From the NCBI GenBank assembly GCA_938014335.1, contig CALLRP010000025.1, positions 1 through 64,000 on the forward strand: 64,000 bases of DNA, given 5' to 3'. Below, one piece after another: positions 58,595 to 64,000 of the stretch. A program made the position numbers and the translations under genes. The notes under the pieces were generated by a model that saw only the letters and a list, made by a program, of their open reading frames with translations, made no database searches and was not told the DNA's origin. Every line of letters starts with the position of its first letter. The first letter of the stretch is position 1. The DNA comes from an uncultured bacterium (GTDB lineage: Bacteria > Hydrogenedentota > Hydrogenedentia > Hydrogenedentales > Hydrogenedentaceae).

Positions 58595-59422
58595 CTATAT
58601 CATTAAATTACGAAAAACTACAATTGAATCAATAATAAACCGATATATAACCCATGCAACTCCTGCAAATTCAAAAAGGACTAAAAGTGCAATTTGAGCA
58701 TCACGAATATTTCGGAATGTTTTATCCCAGTCATTTTTCAATGGCAATCCTCCCATCATGGCAGATAGTATCCCTGTCCACATATAAAACAAAAAAGACA
58801 GGAATACCAAATGATACACTTTATCAATATCCACCAAACTACTATTAGAGGTTGCAATCCAATGGGTATGTAAATATTCTATCCCTTTTAATAAAAAAAT
58901 CGTTGCAAGATGAATAAATATTAATAAAGATAATGTCAAAACTAATTGATAAACAAAGAAACCCCATCGAATTTTTTTACCTCTATAAACTCCCGATGAA
59001 AAATAAAGAAAAAAGTATACCGATAAGTAAAAAATAAAACCGATACCTCCACACAATCCTAGTAGGGCAAATAAAAATCTTATAACCATAACAGGGAATC
59101 TTGTTCTTACTGCTAACCCTGCACAAACACCTAACCATACTCTATTTTCAACATTTAAAATTAATTTTGTAGATGGATTTATCGGATTAAGTAATTTTTC
59201 CGCTTGTAATTCAGGCTCCCCCAATTCATCATACAAAAAATGGCATAACTCTTCATCGGAAATATAATTTTTGCCACTTTTCTGAAGGGAATTAAAAATA
59301 TTTTTCTTTAATTCAATAAGGAATCGTTTTCTCTTTTCTATATCTGATACAGAATTTAAATAATTATTTACTTCAGATAAATATTTATTTATGATATTTT
59401 CTTGTTGTTGTGTTAAAACCAC
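58595..59422 (-). CDS. PspC-domain membrane protein with DUF1700-like N-terminus
   Basis: 275 residues starting with GTG. The cytoplasmic N-terminus (about 1-85: IINKYLSEVNNYLNSVSDIEKRKRFLIELK, YDELGEPELQAEKLL) resembles the helical DUF1700-like sensor domains. The PspC domain follows (about 92-145: NRVWLGVCAGLAVRTRFPVMVIRFLF then a membrane helix), and three further membrane helices at about 157-180, 210-232 and 245-265 complete the protein. PspC proteins act in envelope-stress signalling in enterobacteria. It lies 82 bases upstream of the S1P-lyase-like gene on the same strand. No PadR regulator, which often heads such clusters, is nearby. Confidence 0.82.
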   Translation of the reverse strand: MVLTQQQENIINKYLSEVNNYLNSVSDIEKRKRFLIELKKNIFNSLQKSGKNYISDEELCHFLYDELGEPELQAEKLLNPINPSTKLILNVENRVWLGVCAGLAVRTRFPVMVIRFLFALLGLCGGIGFIFYLSVYFFLYFSSGVYRGKKIRWGFFVYQLVLTLSLLIFIHLATIFLLKGIEYLHTHWIATSNSSLVDIDKVYHLVFLSFLFYMWTGILSAMMGGLPLKNDWDKTFRNIRDAQIALLVLFEFAGVAWVIYRFIIDSIVVFRNLMI

Positions 59423-59602
59423 TTTTTTCTCAACTTTTTAATTTTTTATAAGATTTTGTAAGTAAAAATTTCAATTTGAAAGATATAGTAAAGAAATTAT
59501 ACCGTTTTTTAATTCGTAAAATCGTTTTTCTAATGTTTTTTTACATATCAATCTTACAATTAATAGGGATAAAAATCTTATTTATAGGACAAGTTGAATA
59601 AG

Positions 59603-59631
59603 TTGAATTTCTATTTTTTATATGATATAAT
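59603..59631 (+). promoter_or_regulatory. Sigma-70 promoter of the tRNA-Phe/tRNA-Thr pair
   Basis: TTGAAT and TATAAT are separated by exactly 17 bases, and the -10 box lies 11 bases before the tRNA-Phe start. A strong vegetative promoter by consensus. The second tRNA has no comparable promoter of its own, so both are probably one transcript. Confidence 0.75.
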
Positions 59632-59642
59632 TTTAAGCGGTT

Positions 59643-59718
<76 letters not shown>

Positions 59719-59786
59719 TTTTTATTCGATATAGTCCAAATGGGAATAAATAAAATACAATACAACTATTATTTCTATTTTGAAAT

Positions 59787-59862
59787 GCTGGAATAGCTCA
59801 GTCGGTAGAGCGGGTCACTCGTAATGACCAGGTCCGGGGTTCAATTCCCCGTTCCAGCTCCA
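59787..59862 (+). tRNA. tRNA-Thr (CGT)
   Basis: 76 nt with encoded CCA. Acceptor GCTGGAA pairs with TTCCAGC, D-arm GCTC..GAGC, anticodon stem GGTCA/TGACC with loop CTCGTAA (anticodon CGT, reading ACG), T-arm CGGGG/CCCCG around TTCAATT. It lies 68 bases after tRNA-Phe. Confidence 0.96.
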
Positions 59863-59948
59863 TCTTTATATACCTTCCAAAATATTCTATAATATAATGA
59901 ATTATCAAAATATCAATTAAAGGTATTTTTTAGCAAAATATTTAAAAG

Positions 59949-59978
59949 TTGAAAAAAACAAATCCATATAAGTATAAT
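59949..59978 (+). promoter_or_regulatory. Probable sigma-70 promoter of the second HTH-receiver gene
   Basis: TTGAAA and TATAAT are separated by 18 bases, 46 bases upstream of the ATG at 60024. The spacing is slightly long but both boxes are close to consensus. Confidence 0.5.
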
Positions 59979-60023
59979 TTATAAAATTTTCAATAAAATC
60001 AATCAAAACAAAGGATAGGATAT

Positions 60024-60602
60024 ATGGAATCAAGGCTTTCTTACAGTACATCAGATGTAGCGAAGTATTGTCATGTAACAGCGGATACAATTCGTAAATG
60101 GGCAGAGGCGGGTAAGATACGAGTATTTAAAACCCCAGGAGGACATCGCCGTATTCGTCGTGATGACTTGCTTCGTTTTTTGCGTGAGAATAATATGCCT
60201 ATCCATGAAGATTTGGGAAATGCGGGGGTAAAGATTCTTGTAGTGGATGATGAAAAGGCGGTTATTTCTGTTATTCGTAGATTTTTAGAAAGAGCACAAA
60301 CATCATTCCAGATTGAGATGGCTATGGATGGTTTTGATGCGGGGCAAATGGTTGCAACATTCCAACCCGATATTATCTTTCTCGATTTAAGGTTGCCCGG
60401 GTTAGATGGATTTGAAGTTACACGGAGAATTAAATCAAATCCGGATACTTCACATATAAATATCATTGCAATGACAGGGTACTATCAGGGTGAAGTGGCG
60501 AACCGTGTATTGGAATTGGGGGCGGCAATCCTGTTGCAGAAACCGTTTACTCCAGATGACCTTCGTAAGGCACTTGCAAAAGTAGGGGTAGAAGTAAGTT
60601 AA
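60024..60602 (+). CDS. HTH (MerR/excisionase-type) - receiver domain response regulator, second copy
   Basis: 192 residues with the same order as the 11145 gene: N-terminal winged HTH (YSTSDVAKYCHVTADTIRKWAEAGK, then FKTPGGHRRIRRDDLLRFL) and C-terminal receiver (ILVVDDEKAV, phospho-Asp in DIIFLDLRLPGLDGFEV, MTGYYQ, LQKPFTPDD). The GH(R/Y)RI box is shared by both copies. Here no histidine kinase is adjacent; the gene is alone between the tRNA pair and gpmI. AAAGGATAGGATAT precedes the ATG. Base composition is more GC-rich than most neighbours. Confidence 0.92.
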   Translation: MESRLSYSTSDVAKYCHVTADTIRKWAEAGKIRVFKTPGGHRRIRRDDLLRFLRENNMPIHEDLGNAGVKILVVDDEKAVISVIRRFLERAQTSFQIEMAMDGFDAGQMVATFQPDIIFLDLRLPGLDGFEVTRRIKSNPDTSHINIIAMTGYYQGEVANRVLELGAAILLQKPFTPDDLRKALAKVGVEVS

Positions 60603-60707
60603 CTCCTTAAGTATTAATCTATATTATATTTGTCAGTTTCTTATCATTTATTGTTTAGGGACTTTTTTTAATTTTAATAATGTTTCAATAAAAATAAGGA
60701 TTTTATT

Positions 60708-62330
60708 ATGCAGGTTCGTGCATTAGAAAAATTAAATAATTATGTTCCATATTCAGGACCTTTAGTACTGGTGATTATGGATGGAATTGGTATTGGAAAG
60801 CAGGATGAAAGTGATGGGGTGTATATAGCAAATACACCGATGTTAGATGAGTTGTTCCATGAGCCACTGTTTACAAAGTTGAAGGCACATGGAATAGCAG
60901 TAGGTCAGCCAAGTGATGAGGACATGGGTAATTCAGAGGTGGGACATAATGCATTAGGAGCAGGCCGTGTTTTTGCTCAAGGAGCACGGTTAGTTAATGA
61001 AGCCATTGCAGATGGTAGAATTTACCAGGGGAAGGCATGGCAGAGCATCATGGAGCGAGTTCGGGGAGGGGGAACTTTGCATTTCATTGGATTACTTTCT
61101 GATGGGAATGTACACAGTCATATAAATCAATTATTGGCAATTATCAAGCATTGCGCAGAACATCGTGTTCCCAAAATTCGGGTACATGTTTTAACAGACG
61201 GTAGGGATGTGGCAGAACGAAGTGCGTTGATGTATATTGAGCGGTTAGAACAGGTACTTGCGGAGTGCAATCAGAGTGGACTGGATTATAGAATTGCCTC
61301 GGGTGGAGGTCGAATGTTAGTAACAATGGACCGTTATGAAGCGGATTGGCGAATTGTGGAACGAGGTTGGAAAGCTCATGTATTAGGTGAAGGCAAACAA
61401 TTTTCCTCAGCCAGAGAGGCAGTAGAATTTTATTATCAGGAGCCAACTGTAAACGACCAGTTCTTAGGTGAATTTGTAATTGTTGAGAACGGTAAGCCTG
61501 TGGGAACGATTGAAGATGGGGATGCAGTGGTTTTCTTCAATTTTCGGGGAGACCGAGCGATAGAGTTATCTCGCGCATTTGAGGAAGATAATTTCCCCTA
61601 TTTTGACCGCAAACGAAGACCTAATGTTTTTTATGCTGGCATGATGCAATATGATGGGGATAAGTTTATTCCGAAAAATTTTTTGGTAGAACCTCCGCAG
61701 ATTGAGGGAACAATTAGTGAATATCTTTGTGCTTCGGGGATAAAAAGCTATGCCATTTCAGAAACGCAGAAGTTCGGACATGTTACTTATTTTTGGAATG
61801 GAAACAAGTCAGGATATGTAGACCCTAAATTGGAATTGTTTGAAGAAATTACATCAGACCAGGTACCGTTTCAACAAAGGCCCTGGATGAAAGCAGGTGA
61901 AATAACGGATGCCGTATTAAAACAAATTGAAGAAGGAACTTATAAATTTATACGGTTGAATTTTGCTAATGGTGATATGGTCGGACATACTGGAATCGCT
62001 CCCGCAGTGCGTATTGCAGTGGAAACAGTAGATTTATGTCTAACAAGGATTTATAATGCGGTCAAAGCAATGGAGGGAATTCTGGTAGTGACTGCAGACC
62101 ATGGAAATGCTGATTTACTTTTCACTGAAAAAAAAGGCAAACGGGAACCTCATGTGGCACATACATTGAATCCTGTTCCATTTATTATTAAAGACTTTTC
62201 AGGGAAAAATTCATTTCAGATGAGCGGTATTGAAAATCCCGGATTAAGTAATGTAGCAAGTACATTGTGTAATCTTTTAGGGTTCAAGGCACCAAAAGAG
62301 TATGACCCGTCGTTGATTAAGGTTGGATAA
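60708..62330 (+). CDS. gpmI: 2,3-bisphosphoglycerate-independent phosphoglycerate mutase
   Basis: 540 residues (family about 510-550). Alkaline-phosphatase-fold metal site: VLVIMDGIGIGKQDESDGV (Asp, about 25), GNSEVGHNALGAGRVFAQGA with the phospho-Ser (about 75-95), HVLTDGRDVAERSALMYIE, FRGDRAIELSRAF, and VVTADHGNADLLF with the last metal ligands (about 463). It interconverts 3- and 2-phosphoglycerate in glycolysis. The ATG follows AATAAGGATTTTATT. The gene ends before a hairpin-like repeat shared with the convergent ceramidase-like gene. Confidence 0.96.
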   Translation: MQVRALEKLNNYVPYSGPLVLVIMDGIGIGKQDESDGVYIANTPMLDELFHEPLFTKLKAHGIAVGQPSDEDMGNSEVGHNALGAGRVFAQGARLVNEAIADGRIYQGKAWQSIMERVRGGGTLHFIGLLSDGNVHSHINQLLAIIKHCAEHRVPKIRVHVLTDGRDVAERSALMYIERLEQVLAECNQSGLDYRIASGGGRMLVTMDRYEADWRIVERGWKAHVLGEGKQFSSAREAVEFYYQEPTVNDQFLGEFVIVENGKPVGTIEDGDAVVFFNFRGDRAIELSRAFEEDNFPYFDRKRRPNVFYAGMMQYDGDKFIPKNFLVEPPQIEGTISEYLCASGIKSYAISETQKFGHVTYFWNGNKSGYVDPKLELFEEITSDQVPFQQRPWMKAGEITDAVLKQIEEGTYKFIRLNFANGDMVGHTGIAPAVRIAVETVDLCLTRIYNAVKAMEGILVVTADHGNADLLFTEKKGKREPHVAHTLNPVPFIIKDFSGKNSFQMSGIENPGLSNVASTLCNLLGFKAPKEYDPSLIKVG

Positions 62331-62335
62331 GTTAG

Positions 62336-62377
62336 GCTTGTCTGACCTATCTAACTCGTTGGACAAGTCGGACAGGC
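62336..62377. repeat. Imperfect inverted repeat between convergent gpmI and the ceramidase-like gene
   Basis: GCTTGTCTGAC (62336-62346) can pair with GTCGGACAGGC (62367-62377) over 11 positions including two G-T wobbles, leaving a 20-base loop; the internal GGACAAGTCGGAC carries a near-direct repeat of the arm. A shared terminator is possible, but only a short TTTT follows. A dispersed GTCGGACAAG-type repeat family is an alternative. Confidence 0.4.
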
Positions 62378-62387
62378 AGACAGAATT

Positions 62388-63746
62388 TTAATTAAACAAT
62401 TGGGCAAGTAATTTTCGTGAAATTTGAACGATTTTTATCCCTGCGTTAGGTTCCATGAAACTACTACGTGCAGTAAGTATCTCATATCCACCCTCATCAA
62501 AGGCTTCAGGAGTAGGACAATAGCCAGCATAACCATTGCTGATCTCTGCAATCATGGTATATTTTGCCGGAGATGATTTCTTGATATCTAAACCCAATCG
62601 ACAAAACATTTCGGTAGGATTGCAAACTATTGCTAAATCACCAATTCTTACAACATTAATCTCAACATTAACATTTCCACCTTTCTTTTCTTTTATTTCT
62701 CTTAATAATTGAATTTCTCTTTGATATATATCCATCTGGTCAGAACCTAATCCTGTTTTAGCCTGATATTTTTGTTCGTCTAAATCACGAATGGGGATAG
62801 AGATAATTTCAGATGCATTATTAATAATTGCGGTATCCTGATATTTCGTCCATAGGTAAAGTTGATAAACTTTACAGGCGAGGGTCTCCCCTATCCTTTT
62901 TGACCACTCCGGCCCTGATTCTATAGGTTCCTCCTCTCGTAAGTTATTGACCTGGGTAACATCACCACAGGCACCGTTCAGAAAAGCAATAGGAATAGGT
63001 TGACCCCATTGTTTTCTTAAAAAATCACGAAGATAGTATATGTAATCAGCCGAATATAGCCCTCCACTATACACAGTCCCATGCAAAGCATAGTTAACAA
63101 TCGCACTTACTATTGTTCCGTCTTCTTTCGTGATAAACATCGCTATCACTTGTGAATCGACAGGACCCGCCGGGGCTATAGTCAGAGGATTTTTCCAGCC
63201 AGGATGGGTTATAACGGTACCATCCTTCATATAAAATCTGCGATTAAAGGCAATCCCTGTTTGTTCACCTTCGGCAAAACCTATTTTTACTTTTGTAAGA
63301 TTTTCCCATGCTAACTGGATACTTTCCACTATCTTTTGCTCTACCAAGGAACAATACTCAGGAGCCCGTTCGGAAGAGAATACATCAACAATGGGCCCCC
63401 CATGATGAGTATGTGATGCAGAGATAATAATGTTTTGAGGAAGAATGGGAATATTTTTTGACGCTTTTTGTCGTACCCCTGCAACAATATCATCAGGAAT
63501 AAACAAGGAGTCAATGGCAACAATGACAACAGCATTAGATTCATTTTTCAAGATAACAGTATTGAGTTCCAATGGGTCATGTGTCCCTTTTGAAAAGTAT
63601 TTTCTAAAACCACCGGGCATTTCTTTGCCGGGCTCAGGGGTAATATCCACTATGGAGGCTCCTGCCAATAATCCTTCTTCAGCATATAAATAATTAAGTA
63701 ATAAGAATAATATTAATGTAAACATAATGAACAGTTTTTTCATCAT
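62388..63746 (-). CDS. Secreted neutral/alkaline ceramidase N-domain-like protein
   Basis: 452 residues with a signal peptide (LFIMFTLILFLLLNYLYA). The mature part starts AGASIVDITPEPGKEMPGGF, the typical opening of the neutral/alkaline non-lysosomal ceramidase family, with ASHTHHGGPIVD (zinc-binding His pair, about 108-119), VNYALHGTVYSGG, LNGACGDVTQVN, and EISNGYAGYCPTPEAFDEGGYE. Ceramidases of this family (about 650-700 residues) carry a C-terminal Ig-like domain that is absent here, so substrate is uncertain; many bacterial members are uncharacterised. AAGGAGATGAAAAA precedes the ATG. Confidence 0.83.
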   Translation of the reverse strand: MMKKLFIMFTLILFLLLNYLYAEEGLLAGASIVDITPEPGKEMPGGFRKYFSKGTHDPLELNTVILKNESNAVVIVAIDSLFIPDDIVAGVRQKASKNIPILPQNIIISASHTHHGGPIVDVFSSERAPEYCSLVEQKIVESIQLAWENLTKVKIGFAEGEQTGIAFNRRFYMKDGTVITHPGWKNPLTIAPAGPVDSQVIAMFITKEDGTIVSAIVNYALHGTVYSGGLYSADYIYYLRDFLRKQWGQPIPIAFLNGACGDVTQVNNLREEEPIESGPEWSKRIGETLACKVYQLYLWTKYQDTAIINNASEIISIPIRDLDEQKYQAKTGLGSDQMDIYQREIQLLREIKEKKGGNVNVEINVVRIGDLAIVCNPTEMFCRLGLDIKKSSPAKYTMIAEISNGYAGYCPTPEAFDEGGYEILTARSSFMEPNAGIKIVQISRKLLAQLFN

Positions 63747-63762
63747 TTTTTCATCTCCTTAT

Positions 63763-64000
63763 CTAAAATCGTATTTCGAAACCGACACAAAGGTGTGGTT
63801 CTTGTGGATGTTTTGTGATAATTTCAAATTCCTGCTGGACATTAGGCCATTCTTCGGGGAGACACCCTCCATAGAGATGGTCTAATGCAATACCTTTTTG
63901 GGCAAAGATATTGGCAATATCTTTGGGAGGTTTGAAATAAAAACGGTAATATCTTCCAATTTCTTTCATACCTAAACGGCGATAGAATCGCTGGGCATTT
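63763..64000 (-). CDS. GNAT-family acetyltransferase, N-terminal part beyond the right edge
   Basis: The frame is open from the stop at 63763 to the right edge, so the start is outside the window. The edge-most codons read NAQRFYRRLGMKEIGRYYRF, the terminal helix-strand of GNAT N-acetyltransferases (the A.RFY.rLGF motif). Then come about 50 residues with PEEWPNVQQEFEIITKHPQE. The ATG at 63969 sits inside this motif and is not the start. Acetyl-CoA-dependent transfer to an amine is the family role; the substrate is unknown. The stop lies 16 bases before the ceramidase-like ATG, so the two genes probably form one transcript. Confidence 0.75.
   Translation of the reverse strand, partial: NAQRFYRRLGMKEIGRYYRFYFKPPKDIANIFAQKGIALDHLYGGCLPEEWPNVQQEFEIITKHPQEPHLCVGFEIRF

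Overview
The window is AT-rich bacterial chromosome, densely coding on both strands, with no insertion sequence, prophage, CRISPR array or rRNA visible. An outer-membrane barrel porin, a periplasmic lytic transglycosylase, PpiC-type foldase and many signal-peptide proteins point to a Gram-negative (diderm) cell. Several traits together recall Candidatus Hydrogenedentes or a neighbouring PVC/FCB-type lineage: secreted proteins with Glu-Gly/Pro-Glu-Gly linkers and a paired dockerin-like C-terminus, a DUF1559-type pseudopilin, several Gfo/Idh/MocA oxidoreductases, a GH99-like (WbsX) protein and an MerR/excisionase-type HTH fused in front of a receiver domain. This placement is inference from family content only.

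Layout. 1-3.9 kb: the 3' portion of the window holds a very large secreted leucine-rich/InlB-repeat protein on the minus strand whose C-terminus is cut by the left edge. 4-7.9 kb (minus): PLP aminotransferase, lytic transglycosylase, parallel beta-helix lipoprotein. 8-15.4 kb (plus): glucose-6-phosphate isomerase, a membrane protein of unknown function, then an HTH-receiver regulator and a 1203-residue hybrid histidine kinase. 15.4-17.7 kb: a LacI-type regulator divergent from a pseudopilin gene, with two similar palindromes between them. 17.8-21.1 kb (minus): two Gfo/Idh/MocA oxidoreductases flanking a PpiC/SurA-like foldase. 21.2-27.5 kb (plus): mannitol-1-phosphate dehydrogenase, an E2 acyltransferase with two E3-binding domains, E3 dihydrolipoyl dehydrogenase, and a YfhO-like membrane protein.

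27.5-31.9 kb (minus): ClpB, preceded by a good -24/-12 (sigma-54) promoter match, and an alginate-export-type porin. 32-36.2 kb (plus): thioredoxin-like protein, then a tightly packed set of small membrane protein, CrtC/AttH-like lipocalin, small hypothetical and GMC oxidoreductase. 36.5-43 kb (minus): GH99-like secreted protein, a 1067-residue secreted protein with about 12 EF-hands, PEG linkers and the same dockerin-like tail as the left-edge gene, and a small dockerin-like protein. 43.2-52.1 kb: rpoN, secreted GH2 beta-galactosidase, dTDP-dehydrorhamnose epimerase, a membrane-anchored TAXI-like protein, a YhaM-like OB/HD nuclease and a URO-D-family protein.

52.2-64 kb: uvrA; a minus-strand group of PspC protein, sphingosine-1-phosphate-lyase-like PLP enzyme and DUF4097 protein; tRNA-Phe and tRNA-Thr with a clear promoter; a second HTH-receiver regulator; phosphoglycerate mutase; a secreted neutral-ceramidase-like protein; and a GNAT acetyltransferase cut by the right edge. 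As a whole the genes describe a heterotroph that degrades carbohydrates outside the cytoplasm (GH2, GH99-like, beta-helix, porin) and feeds glycolysis (pgi, gpmI) and a 2-oxoacid dehydrogenase. The most notable signals are the shared C-terminal module of the giant secreted proteins, the inverted HTH-receiver regulators, the sigma-54/ClpB link and the lipocalin/GMC operon.
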